From Rivibacter subsaxonicus (GTDB lineage Bacteria > Pseudomonadota > Gammaproteobacteria > Burkholderiales > Burkholderiaceae_C), in contig NZ_SHKP01000007.1 of assembly GCF_004217215.1 (NCBI RefSeq), positions 248,001 through 312,000 on the forward strand: a stretch of 64,000 bases of DNA, given 5' to 3'. The first letter of the stretch is position 1; every line of letters begins with the position of its first letter. Of the stretch, positions 49,691 through 59,363 are shown piece by piece. Below the pieces are notes generated by a model that searched no databases, was not told the origin of the DNA, and worked only from the letters and a program-made list of their open reading frames with translations. Position numbers and translations under genes: made by a program.

Positions 49691-52024
49691 ATGAGCTTTC
49701 TGAGCAAGTTCAAGCAGCGCGGCTCGCGCCAGGGCGTGGGCAAAGGCGACTCGCAGTCCTTCGACGACGCCTTCGACGGCGCCGATCTGGCGTTGCCGGG
49801 TGGCGGCGGCACGATCACGCTCGACACCGCAGCGATGGTGACCACGATGGGAACGCACGAGGCCAGTTCGATCATCTCGGAGGTCGCACCCTCCGAGCTG
49901 CCGGGCGACTTCAGCGAGACCCGCGTGCAGGAGGGCGATAGCGGCGCCGCCGCCGCTTCCGCTGCCGGCAGCGGCCTGCCGCTGATCGGCGGCTGGCCGA
50001 TCGCCGACCAGCAGCGCGCGCTCGGCGGCCTGCTGTTCCTCGGCCTGATCGGCCTGGTCACGGTGGCCGTGATCTCGCTGAACTCGGCAACCCGCGGCGC
50101 GACCCAGGTGGCCGCCAGCGGCCAGGCGCTGACGCAGTCGCAGCGACTGGCGAAATCGGTCTCGCAGGCGCTGATCGGCAACGCCGCCGCCTTCCCCGAG
50201 GTCAAGGAAAGCGCCAGCATGCTGGCCAGCAACGTGCGCGGCCTGCAGGGTGGCAGCGACACCGTGGCCGCGGTGGCGGGTGCGGTGCAGGCCAGCCTCG
50301 AGCCGGTCGCGCCGCTGGTCGATCGCGCCGAGAAGAACGCCAACACCGTGCTCGGCCAGGAAAAGATCCTGACCCAGGTCGGACAGGCGCTGCGCACCAT
50401 CAACCGCCAGTCCTCCGACCTGCTCGAAGTGGCCGAGACCGTCGCTTCGCTCAAGCTGCAGCAGGATGCCTCCGCGGCCGAGATCTCGGCCGCCGGCCAG
50501 CTGGTGATGCTGACCCAGCGCATCGGCAAGAGCGCCAACGAATTCCTGACCGTCGAAGGTGTGTCGCCCGAGGCGGTGTTCCTGCTCGGCAAGGACCTCA
50601 ACGCCTTCCGCGAGATCGCCAAGGGCCTGCGCGACGGCAACCCCGAACTGCGCCTGCCGGCAGCCAAGGACCCGGCCACCAAGGAGCGCCTGGACGCGCT
50701 GCTCAAGCTCTACGACGAGACCCGCGAACAGGCCGGCGCCATTCTCGGCAACCTGCAGGGCCTGGTTTCCGCGCGCGAGGCGCAGGACGCGATCATCAAG
50801 GACAGCGAACCGCTGCGCCTCGGCCTCGAGACGGTGCAGACCGACATCCAGTCGCGCGCCGGCGTCTCGACCTTCAACGTGGCGCTGATGCTGATCTCGC
50901 TGGCCCTGGCCGGTCTCGGTGTCGCCGGCCTGGTGTCGGTCTCGTTCCGCGACCAGCGCCAGCGCGCCCGGGTTGCCGAATCGCAGCGCCATGAAGCGGA
51001 GCGCCAGGAGCAGGAAGCCAAGCGCGTCAACGACGCCAACCAGGCCGCCATTCTCCGGCTGATGAACGAACTGCAGACGGTGGCCGAAGGCGACCTGACG
51101 CAGCAGGCGACCGTGACCGAGGACATCACCGGCGCGATCGCCGACTCGGTGAACTACACGGTGGAAGAGCTCCGGATGCTGGTGTCTCAGGTGCAGGGCA
51201 CGGTGGCCCGCGTGACCGAGACCACGCAGCAGGTGGAAGCGACCTCGACCGAGCTGCTCGCAGCCTCGGACGAGCAGCTGCGCGAGATTCGCGAAACCGG
51301 CGAATCGGTGCTGCAGATGGCGGGTCGAATCAACGACGTGTCGGCCCAGGCGCAACAGACCGCCGACGTGGCGCGCCAGTCGCTGAACGCCGCCGAATCC
51401 GGCCTGACCGCGGTGCAGAACACCATCGGCGGCATGAACACCCTGCGCGAGCAGATCCAGGACACCTCCAAGCGAATCAAGCGCCTGGGCGAGTCCTCGC
51501 AAGAGATCGGCGAAATCACCGAACTGATCTCGGACATTACCGAGCAGACCAACGTGCTGGCGCTCAACGCCGCCATCCAGGCCGCCTCGGCCGGCGACGC
51601 AGGCCGCGGCTTCTCGGTGGTTGCCGAGGAAGTGCAGCGACTGGCCGAACGCTCGGCCGACGCGACCAAGCAGATTGCCGCACTGGTGAAGACCATTCAG
51701 ACCGACACCCAGGACGCCGTGGCCGCCATGGAGCGCTCGACGCAGGGCGTGGTCGAGAACGCCAGGCTGTCCGACAACGCCGGTTCGGCGCTTGGCGAGA
51801 TCGACCGCGTGTCGCGCCAACTCGCCGAGCTGATCGCGCACATCTCGAACCAGGCCTCGCAGGAAGCGGTCTCCGCCAACGTGGTGGCGGCCAACATCCA
51901 GCACATCTTCGCGGTGACCGAACAGACCGGCGAAGGTACCCGTTCGACCGCACAGCTCGTGCGCGAACTCTCCAAGTCAGCCGAAGAACTGCGCACCTCG
52001 GTGGCGCGATTCAAGGTCAGCTGA
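49691..52024 (+). CDS. pilJ: PilJ, methyl-accepting chemotaxis receptor
   Basis: 777 residues. An unusual cytoplasmic, low-complexity N-terminus of about 105 residues precedes the first membrane helix (about 108-130). The periplasmic part has two PilJ-type repeats ([20 protein letters not shown] and [20 protein letters not shown]). The second membrane helix is about 395-418, then HAMP and a long signalling coiled coil whose tip is [20 protein letters not shown]. It should sense pilus state and control ChpA. Confidence 0.93.
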   Translation: MSFLSKFKQRGSRQGVGKGDSQSFDDAFDGADLALPGGGGTITLDTAAMVTTMGTHEASSIISEVAPSELPGDFSETRVQEGDSGAAAASAAGSGLPLIGGWPIADQQRALGGLLFLGLIGLVTVAVISLNSATRGATQVAASGQALTQSQRLAKSVSQALIGNAAAFPEVKESASMLASNVRGLQGGSDTVAAVAGAVQASLEPVAPLVDRAEKNANTVLGQEKILTQVGQALRTINRQSSDLLEVAETVASLKLQQDASAAEISAAGQLVMLTQRIGKSANEFLTVEGVSPEAVFLLGKDLNAFREIAKGLRDGNPELRLPAAKDPATKERLDALLKLYDETREQAGAILGNLQGLVSAREAQDAIIKDSEPLRLGLETVQTDIQSRAGVSTFNVALMLISLALAGLGVAGLVSVSFRDQRQRARVAESQRHEAERQEQEAKRVNDANQAAILRLMNELQTVAEGDLTQQATVTEDITGAIADSVNYTVEELRMLVSQVQGTVARVTETTQQVEATSTELLAASDEQLREIRETGESVLQMAGRINDVSAQAQQTADVARQSLNAAESGLTAVQNTIGGMNTLREQIQDTSKRIKRLGESSQEIGEITELISDITEQTNVLALNAAIQAASAGDAGRGFSVVAEEVQRLAERSADATKQIAALVKTIQTDTQDAVAAMERSTQGVVENARLSDNAGSALGEIDRVSRQLAELIAHISNQASQEAVSANVVAANIQHIFAVTEQTGEGTRSTAQLVRELSKSAEELRTSVARFKVS

Positions 52025-52068
52025 GCGGTCCCGCTCGCCACTAGCCCGCAGCGACGGAACCCCTCCGG

Positions 52069-55000
52069 ATGGACAACCGCAGCCCGAACGCGACCTCCCA
52101 CGACGACCTGAGCGCATTGGCTTGGGTCCAGGAAGAACTGCGCAAGTCACTCGATGCCGCCCACAAGGGCCTGCGTCGCGCGCTGAAGGACGCCGAGGCC
52201 GCGAGCGGCTCCGATGTCGATGCGGTCGAGGCCGCGCCACTGCGCCAGGCGCGCACCCAGCTGCACCAGGCAGCCGGCGTGCTCGAGCTGGTCGGCCTGC
52301 CGGCAGGCGCCGCCGTGCTGCAGGCCGCCGAGGCGGCAGTGCAGCGCTACGTGGCCAAGCCGCACAAGCTCGACGCGGCCGCGGTCGACAGCGTCGAGCA
52401 TGGCTCCTTCGCGGTGCTCGATTTCGTGGCCCGACGCCTGGCCGGACGCCAGGTTTCGCCGGTCGCGCTGTTCCCGCAGTACCGCGCCTTGCAGGTGCTG
52501 GCCGGCGCCGAGCGCGTGCACCCGGCCGATCTCTGGACCATCGACTGGCAATGGCACCGGCTGCCGGCGCAGACCGCCGCGCCGCGTGCGGTCGACGCCG
52601 CCGTCACCACCGAGTTCGAATCGCAGGTGCTGGCGCTGATGCGCGGCGGCGGCCCCAAGGTCGCGCGCCAACTCGCCGATCTCTGCGCCGGCCTGGCCGC
52701 CGGTGCCGAGGCCACCGACGTCGCCACGCTGTGGTCGCTCGGTGCCGCCTTCCACGAAGCGCTCGCGCTCGATCTGCTGCAGCCCGACATCTACGGCAAG
52801 CGCGTCACCGCGAGCCTGCTGGCCCAGCTGCGCACGCTGCAGCGCGGCGACAGCGCCGTCTCCGAACGGCTCGGCCAGGACCTGGCCTTCTTCTGCGCGA
52901 TGGCACGTCCGGCTGCCGCGGCCGATGCGCCGCATCTGGCCGCCGCGCGCAGCGCCTACCAGCTCGATGACGCCGGCCTGCCAGCGCGCTACGACGAGCC
53001 CGCGCTGGGCCGCTTCGATCCGACGTCGGTGAGCCAGGCCGTCAAGCGGGTGGCTGGCGCCAAGGATGGCTGGTCGGCCGTGGCCGGCGGCGAGATGCAC
53101 CGCCTCTCGGGCCTGAACGAACAGTTCTCGCTGGTGGCCGACTCGATCAAGCGCCTGCTGCCTTCCGGCGAGGCGCTGGCCGACGCGCTGAGCCAGTCGG
53201 CGGCGCTGACCGTTCAGCAGAAGGCCGCGCCGGCGCCGACGCTGGCAATGGAATGCGCCACCAGCCTGCTGTGGCTGGAAGCGATGCTCGAGGACGGCAG
53301 CTTCGACGCGCCGGAACAGGCTCCGCGCGTGCGGCGCCTGGCCGAACGCATCGACGCCGTGCGTGGCGGCGCCCAGCCGCAGCCGCTCGAGACGTGGATG
53401 GAGGAGCTCTATCGCCGCGTCGCCGATCGCCAGACGATGGGCAGCGTGGTGCAGGAGCTGCGCGGCTCGCTGAGCGAATCCGAGAAGCTGATCGACCAGT
53501 TCTTCCGTGCGCCCGACGATCCGCAGGTGCTGATGCCGGTGCCGGCGCAATTGCAGGCGATGCGTGGCGTGCTGTCGGTGCTGGGCCTCGACCCGGCCAC
53601 GCACGCGGTGCTGCGCATGCGCGACGACGTCGACGCGCTGATCGCCGCCGGCCCTGCCGCGCGCGACGCGCACGCCGTCTTCGATCGCCTGGCCGGCAAC
53701 CTGTCGGCCCTGAGTTTCATGATCGACCTGATCGGCGTGCAGCCGCAGGCCGCCAAGTCGCTGTTCGCCTTCGACGCCGCCAGCGGCCAGCTGCGCTCGC
53801 TGGTGGGTCAGCGCCGGCAGCCGGTGGCCGCGGCCGCTGTGGCCGACGCGCCCGCGATCGAGCAGGCACAACGCCTGGCCGATGCCGCGGTGCGCTCCGA
53901 CGCGCCGCTGGCCGACATCTCGCGCGAGCTCGACCGCCTGGCCGCCGAGGCCTCTCCGGCCCTGGCCGCGACGCTGTCCGAGGCCCAGAGCGCGCTCGCC
54001 GACGCCGCCGAAACCACGCCCAACCTTGCGGGCGAATGGGCGGTGCGCGAGCAGGTCGGCGAGGCGCTGGCCGATTTCGTGGCCACTGCCTCGGGCCCGA
54101 TCGGGCTCGACGAACTGCCCGCCGCCTCCTCGGCCCCGGTGCCGCTGATGTCGCTGGCGCCGATGCCGCCGCTCTCGCCGCCGACCCCGGCGCCGCAGGC
54201 CACCGGCCTCGAGGGCGACGACGAGATGCGCGAGATCTTCCTCGAGGAAGCGCGCGAGGTCATCGAAGGCGCCCGCGCGGCGCTCGCCGCGCTGGCTGCC
54301 GATCCGGCCGACAGCGAGGCGATGGTCACCGTCCGTCGTGCCTTCCACACGCTCAAGGGCAGTTCGCGGATGGTCGGCCTCACCGAGTTCGGTGAAGGCG
54401 CCTGGGCCTGCGAGCAACTGTTCAACACCTGGCTCGCCGGCCAGCAGCCGGCCAGTGCCGAACTGCTGCGTCATGCCGACGAGGCCATGGCCTGGTTCGA
54501 GCCCGCGGTCGACGAGATCGCCGCCGGCCGCAACGACGCCAGCAGCAGCCTGGCGCTGCGCCGCGCCGCCGACGCGCTGCGCATCGACGGCATCTACATC
54601 CCGGTTGCGGCCTCGGTCGCCGCGTCGGCACCCGAAGCCGTCAGCGCGCCGGTGCCGCTGGCCATCGAAACCCTGCTGCCGCCGGCGAGCGAGCTCGAGT
54701 TCGCGCCGACACCGGTCGTCGAGGCGCCCGCCGTGGCCGCAGCGGCACCGCTGGCCTTCGACTTCAACCTCTCCGCCGTGGCGCCGGAACCGGCCGCGCC
54801 GGTTGCGCCCAGCGCCGAGCCACTGCCCGAGTTCACGCTCGACCTCGCGGCCTTCGAAGCGCCCTTCGAGGTGGCTGCAGCGCCGGCAGAAGCGGTTCCC
54901 GCCGAGCCGATCGTGCTGGACAGCCTCGCGGCCTTCGACAGCCTGGAACTGGCAGTCACCGACGATGCATCGGCGCCGGCAGCGGAACTGCCCTCGCTCG

Positions 55001-58000
55001 ACGAGGTGGTGGCCGAGGCAAGCCGCGACGAGCACGCGTTGACCGAACCGCTGGCGCTCGACTCGGTTGCGGCCGTGCTCGACGAGACGGTGATCAAGAC
55101 CATCGAGCTGGACCTGCCGGCGCCGCCGGCCCCGGGCGTCGGCACCGAGTTCAGCGACACCGCCTTCGACGCCGAGGACCAGGGCTTTGCCCGTACCGAT
55201 GCCGGCGCACTCGCGGCCGCCGCCGCGGTATCGCGCCCGATCGCGCTCGACATCGCGCCGGCCACGGCCGCCAACGACGAGCCCGAACCCGATCTGGACC
55301 AGGTCAAGGTCATCGGCGAGCTGCGCATCTCGATCCAGCTCTTCAACATCTACCTCAACGAGGCCGACGAGCTCTCGCGCCGCCTGGCGACCGAGCTTTC
55401 GGAATGGGCGCTCGAACTGCATCGCCCGGTCGGCGAGACCGCCGTCGCGCTGGCCCATTCGCTGGCCGGCAGTTCGGCGACGGTCGGCTTTGCCGACCTG
55501 TCGGGCCTGGCGCGCCAGCTCGAGCACGCGCTGATGCGCTCGCAGTCGCTGCGTCGCGGCACCAAGGCCGATGCGGCCCTGTTTGCCGAGGCCGGCGACG
55601 AGATCCGACGCCTGCTGCACCAGTTCGCGGCCGGATTCCTGAAGTCGCCGCCGCCGGAGTTGCTGGAAGCGCTGGTCGCCTTCGAGCATGCCGCCAGCGC
55701 GCGACTGCAGTCCGAAGGCAGCCACGATTCGGCCGACCTCGAGAGTGCGCTCGAGTCGGCGGTGGCCGATGCCGAAGACGGGATCGATGCCGGCTTCGCG
55801 GCCGAAGTGGCGCATGTCGAGGAACCGGTCGTCGAACCGGCCGTTGTGATCGAGCCTGTCGAGGCTGCGAGCGAGAACGCGGCGATCGTGACGATCCCGG
55901 CCGAACTGGCCGACGAGATCGCGGCACCCGTTGCCGCCGAGGCAGCGCCGGCGCTCGACGCTGGCGTCACCGTCGACGCAGTGGCCGAGGAAGTGCCGGT
56001 GGCCGACGTGCTGCCGGCGACCGAGACCGCGCTGATGGCCTTCGAGGTCGGCAGCGCCTTCGCCGATCTCGGCCAGGCCGAGTTCAAGACGCTGGCGCCG
56101 CTGGCCGCCGAGCCGGCCCGCGCGGTCGCGACCGTCGGCTTCGACGATGACGAGGACATCGACGCCGAGGATGCGGTCGACCCCGACCTGTTCCCGATCT
56201 TCGAGGAAGAAGCGCTCGAACTGCTGCCGGTGCTGGCCGGCCAGCTGCGCGACTGGAGCCAGCGTCCGGCCGACGATGGCCCGGCCAATGGCGCGATGCG
56301 CACGCTGCACACCTTCAAGGGCGGTGCCCGCCTGGCCGGCGCGATGCGCGTCGGCGAACTGGCGCACCGACTCGAGTCCTCGGTCGAGCGCCTGCTGGCG
56401 CGCGACGACCGCGGCGCGCACGAGGTCGAGACGCTGCTGGCGCGGGCCGATGCGCTGAGCACGGCCTTCGAGGCGGTGCGCCAGCGCGATGCCGCCGCCT
56501 ACGAGGCGGCCAACCGCGAAGCCAGTGCCCACCAGGGCTTCGTCGACGCCGCGATCTCGGCGCCGATGCCGCTGCAGGCCGAGTTCCACACCTCGCTGCC
56601 GGCTCCGCTCGATGGACCGGTGCTGCTGCCCGCCTTCGAGCCGCTGCCTTCGCTGGCGCTGCCGACCGAAGCGGTGGCGGCGAGCGGCTCCTCGCTGCCC
56701 GATGGCCCGGCCGCCGCGCGCGGCTCGGCGGTCGACTGGTCGCGCTTTGCGCGCGCCGACGGCAGCGTGGCACCACGTTCGGTCAGTGGACTGGTCGGCG
56801 CCGCGCTGCGCACGATGAGCTCGGCCGCGGTGCGCGTGCGCGCCGCGCTGCTCGATCGCCTGGTCAACCAGGCCGGCGAGGTGAGCATCACGCGGGCGCG
56901 TCTGGAGACCGACGTCACCCAGATGCGCAGCGCGCTCAACGACCTGACCGACAACCTGGAGCGCCTGCGCGGCCAGCTGCGCGACATCGAACTGCAGGCC
57001 GAGACCCAGATGGGCTCGCGCATCGAGGCGGCCAAGATGGCTGCTCAGCAGTTCGACCCGCTCGAGTTCGACCGCTACACGCGCTTCCAGGAACTGACGC
57101 GGATGATGGCGGAGTCGGTCAACGACGTCGCCACCGTGCAGCGCAGCCTGCTGCGCACGCTCGAGTCGGCCGAGGACGAGCTCGCCGCGCAGGGCCGCCT
57201 CACGCGCGACCTGCAGGACGACCTGCTGCGTACCCGCATGGTCGAGTTCGAGGGCCTGTCCGATCGCCTCTACCGCGTGGTGCGCCAGGCGGCCAAGGAG
57301 ACCGGCAAGCAGGTGCGCCTGGACATCGTCGGCGGCGCGATCGAAGTCGACCGCGGCGTGCTGGACCGCATGACCGGCTCCTTCGAGCACCTTCTGCGCA
57401 ACAGCGTGACGCACGGCATCGAGTCGCCGCAGCAGCGCGTGGCGGCCGGCAAGGAAGCGATCGGCGAGGTCGTCGTGGCCCTGCACCAGGAGGGCAACGA
57501 AGTCGCCATCGAGTTCCGGGACGACGGTGCCGGTCTCGACTTCGAGCGCATCCGCGCCAAGGGCGTGGCGCTCGGGCTGCTGCCCGCCGACTCGCAGGCA
57601 GGCGAGGCCGAGCTGGCCAACCTGATCTTCGCCGCCGGTTTCTCGACCGCCGAATCGGTGACCGAGCTGGCCGGTCGTGGCGTCGGCATGGACGTGGTCA
57701 AGAACGACGTCAACGCGCTCGGTGGCCGCATCGAGACCGCGAGCGCGCCCGGTCGCGGCACCAGCTTCAAGCTGGTGCTGCCGCTGACCACCGCGGTGAC
57801 GCAGGTCGTGATGCTGCGCTGTGGCGAGCAGACCGTGGCGGTACCGGCCACGCTGATCGAGATCGTGCGCCGCGCCACGGCCGTCGAGGTCGAGGCTTCC
57901 TACCGCAGCGGCGCCTACGTCTGGGCCGACCAGAGCCTGCCGTTCTTCTGGCTGGGTGCCTTGCTCTCGAGCAGCGCGCGCGGCGTCGAGATGGGCGGTC

Positions 58001-58689
58001 GTTCGCTGCCGGTGGTGGTGATCCGCTCGGCCCAGCAGCGCATCGCGCTGCACGTCGACGAAGTGCTCGGCAGCCAGGAAGTCGTGGTCAAGAACCTCGG
58101 TCCGCAGCTCTCGCGCCTGCCCGGCCTGGCCGGCATGACGCTGCTGGCCTCGGGCTCGGTGGCGCTGATCTACAACCCGGTCGCGCTGGCAACGGTCTAC
58201 GGCGAAGGCGCACGAAGCGCGACGCTGGCGGCGCTGCATCACGCGCAGCACGGCACGCAGGCACAGCGCGAGGCGGCATCGGTCATCAACACCGCTCCGG
58301 TGGTGCCGCAGGCGCCGCTGATCCTGGTGGTCGACGACTCGCTGACCGTGCGTCGCGTGACCCAGCGCCTGCTGCAGCGCGAAGGCTATCGCGTGGCACT
58401 CGCCAAGGACGGCCTGGACGGCCTCGAGCGCCTGGCCGAGGAACGCCCGGCGGTGCTGCTGTCGGACATCGAGATGCCGCGCATGGACGGCTTCGACTTG
58501 GTGCGCAACGTGCGCGGCGACGCCAAGCTGCGCGACCTGCCGGTGATCATGATCACCTCGCGCATCGCGCAGAAGCATCGCGACTACGCGGTCGAACTCG
58601 GCGTCAACCACTACCTCGGCAAGCCCTACAGCGAAGAAGAGCTGCTCGGCCTGATCGCGCAGTACTGCGCAACGGTGGACGTGGTCTAG
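52069..58689 (+). CDS. chpA: ChpA/PilL-type hybrid chemotaxis kinase with multiple Hpt domains
   Basis: 2206 residues. The first 700 residues hold degenerate Hpt-like helical units. Three phospho-His motifs are clear: FHTLKGSSRMVG near 763, LAHSLAGSSATVGF near 1128 and LHTFKGGARLAG near 1413, with long acidic Ala/Pro linkers between. The kinase core follows: dimerisation helix near 1585, N box HLLRNSVTHGIE near 1773, DDGAGLDF near 1817 and GRGVGMDVV near 1869. A CheW-like domain spans about 1905-2045 and a C-terminal receiver has phospho-acceptor Asp near 2134 (LSDIEMPRMDG). It phosphorylates PilG and PilH. Confidence 0.92.
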   Translation: MDNRSPNATSHDDLSALAWVQEELRKSLDAAHKGLRRALKDAEAASGSDVDAVEAAPLRQARTQLHQAAGVLELVGLPAGAAVLQAAEAAVQRYVAKPHKLDAAAVDSVEHGSFAVLDFVARRLAGRQVSPVALFPQYRALQVLAGAERVHPADLWTIDWQWHRLPAQTAAPRAVDAAVTTEFESQVLALMRGGGPKVARQLADLCAGLAAGAEATDVATLWSLGAAFHEALALDLLQPDIYGKRVTASLLAQLRTLQRGDSAVSERLGQDLAFFCAMARPAAAADAPHLAAARSAYQLDDAGLPARYDEPALGRFDPTSVSQAVKRVAGAKDGWSAVAGGEMHRLSGLNEQFSLVADSIKRLLPSGEALADALSQSAALTVQQKAAPAPTLAMECATSLLWLEAMLEDGSFDAPEQAPRVRRLAERIDAVRGGAQPQPLETWMEELYRRVADRQTMGSVVQELRGSLSESEKLIDQFFRAPDDPQVLMPVPAQLQAMRGVLSVLGLDPATHAVLRMRDDVDALIAAGPAARDAHAVFDRLAGNLSALSFMIDLIGVQPQAAKSLFAFDAASGQLRSLVGQRRQPVAAAAVADAPAIEQAQRLADAAVRSDAPLADISRELDRLAAEASPALAATLSEAQSALADAAETTPNLAGEWAVREQVGEALADFVATASGPIGLDELPAASSAPVPLMSLAPMPPLSPPTPAPQATGLEGDDEMREIFLEEAREVIEGARAALAALAADPADSEAMVTVRRAFHTLKGSSRMVGLTEFGEGAWACEQLFNTWLAGQQPASAELLRHADEAMAWFEPAVDEIAAGRNDASSSLALRRAADALRIDGIYIPVAASVAASAPEAVSAPVPLAIETLLPPASELEFAPTPVVEAPAVAAAAPLAFDFNLSAVAPEPAAPVAPSAEPLPEFTLDLAAFEAPFEVAAAPAEAVPAEPIVLDSLAAFDSLELAVTDDASAPAAELPSLDEVVAEASRDEHALTEPLALDSVAAVLDETVIKTIELDLPAPPAPGVGTEFSDTAFDAEDQGFARTDAGALAAAAAVSRPIALDIAPATAANDEPEPDLDQVKVIGELRISIQLFNIYLNEADELSRRLATELSEWALELHRPVGETAVALAHSLAGSSATVGFADLSGLARQLEHALMRSQSLRRGTKADAALFAEAGDEIRRLLHQFAAGFLKSPPPELLEALVAFEHAASARLQSEGSHDSADLESALESAVADAEDGIDAGFAAEVAHVEEPVVEPAVVIEPVEAASENAAIVTIPAELADEIAAPVAAEAAPALDAGVTVDAVAEEVPVADVLPATETALMAFEVGSAFADLGQAEFKTLAPLAAEPARAVATVGFDDDEDIDAEDAVDPDLFPIFEEEALELLPVLAGQLRDWSQRPADDGPANGAMRTLHTFKGGARLAGAMRVGELAHRLESSVERLLARDDRGAHEVETLLARADALSTAFEAVRQRDAAAYEAANREASAHQGFVDAAISAPMPLQAEFHTSLPAPLDGPVLLPAFEPLPSLALPTEAVAASGSSLPDGPAAARGSAVDWSRFARADGSVAPRSVSGLVGAALRTMSSAAVRVRAALLDRLVNQAGEVSITRARLETDVTQMRSALNDLTDNLERLRGQLRDIELQAETQMGSRIEAAKMAAQQFDPLEFDRYTRFQELTRMMAESVNDVATVQRSLLRTLESAEDELAAQGRLTRDLQDDLLRTRMVEFEGLSDRLYRVVRQAAKETGKQVRLDIVGGAIEVDRGVLDRMTGSFEHLLRNSVTHGIESPQQRVAAGKEAIGEVVVALHQEGNEVAIEFRDDGAGLDFERIRAKGVALGLLPADSQAGEAELANLIFAAGFSTAESVTELAGRGVGMDVVKNDVNALGGRIETASAPGRGTSFKLVLPLTTAVTQVVMLRCGEQTVAVPATLIEIVRRATAVEVEASYRSGAYVWADQSLPFFWLGALLSSSARGVEMGGRSLPVVVIRSAQQRIALHVDEVLGSQEVVVKNLGPQLSRLPGLAGMTLLASGSVALIYNPVALATVYGEGARSATLAALHHAQHGTQAQREAASVINTAPVVPQAPLILVVDDSLTVRRVTQRLLQREGYRVALAKDGLDGLERLAEERPAVLLSDIEMPRMDGFDLVRNVRGDAKLRDLPVIMITSRIAQKHRDYAVELGVNHYLGKPYSEEELLGLIAQYCATVDVV

Positions 58690-58710
58690 GGCCTCTCTGG
58701 GCTCCCCTTC

Positions 58711-58740
58711 GACGCGGCACTTCGGTGCCGCGTCGCGTTT
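58711..58740 (+). terminator. UUCG-looped terminator after chpA
   Basis: GACGCGGCAC (58711-58720), loop TTCG, GTGCCGCGTC (58725-58734), then GCGTTTGTG. A perfect 10-bp stem with a very stable cUUCGg-like tetraloop, 22 bases after the chpA stop; the U-tract is short. It probably ends the pil-chp transcript. Confidence 0.75.
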
Positions 58741-59099
58741 GTGGGCCGGCTCGACGGGCCAAGCCCGCCGTTGCGGTCCAGGGCGGCACCCGTGCGGGTT
58801 CAGTCGGGTGCTTCTGGGGCTGCTGTTGGATCGGGCTTGCGGGCATCCAGTCCGGACGCCATCCAGTCTTCACCGAAGAGTTCGGACGGATGCAGCGCTA
58901 CGACGCTCTTGCCGAGCGTCGCCGCCGCCAAGCTCGCCAGCTGGTGGCTGGCGGCTTGGCTGCTGGCGGGCGGCTGGCGTCGCATGGGCGCCGAGGTGCT
59001 GCTGTCCTTCGTCGGCAACCTGCGGCTTGGAGCTGGCGACCGCTGGCCTGCTGAACTTCAATGCACCGATCGCCTGTGCGTGAACCAGCTGCAGGACGA
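58741..59099. other. region without a supported gene
   Basis: Short open frames run on both strands, but none has a ribosome site plus family resemblance. The minus-strand frame 58800-59018 (ending SGLDARKPDPTAAPEAPD) has ordinary codon use yet starts at a poor TTG. The frame is broken upstream. This looks like decayed coding DNA; I see no RNA gene or repeat. Confidence 0.4.
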
Positions 59100-59363
59100 T
59101 CAGCGCCGTGCCGGCGTCGGCCGGGTGCTGTGGGCACTGGCCCTGGTCGCGCTCGCCGCCGGGACTGGGTCCTGGCCATCGCGACCGGGAGACCGCGATT
59201 GGCTTGGAGCCAAGACGGCCGCACGAACCCACCATGCGACGAAGGCATCAACGTTGAGCACGTGTTCGCGCTCGAGGCAGCCGTAGAGGAACCAGGTCAG
59301 ATGGTGGCAGCGCTGGGCCTGGTGGAGCGTCAGGTTGATCCAGGGCGTGATGGGCGAGATCAT
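59100..59363 (-). CDS. small protein translationally coupled to the tandem UspA gene
   Basis: 87 residues, not recognised. ATG 59363-59361 overlaps the stop of the upstream UspA gene (ATGA) and follows AGGAGG at good spacing, which is strong evidence for translation. The N-terminal half is aromatic- and His-rich (LHQAQRCHHLTWFLYGCLER, then DAFVAWWVRA), with two cysteines; the C-terminal 35 residues are basic, Ser/Pro-rich and probably disordered. A function in stress response is possible by association only. Confidence 0.55.
   Translation of the reverse strand: MISPITPWINLTLHQAQRCHHLTWFLYGCLEREHVLNVDAFVAWWVRAAVLAPSQSRSPGRDGQDPVPAASATRASAHSTRPTPARR

Noticed and set aside
52147-58611. 2154-residue open frame opposite chpA
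   Set aside because: A shadow of the high-GC third positions of chpA; repetitive Arg/Gly/Gln/His composition with no recognisable domain.
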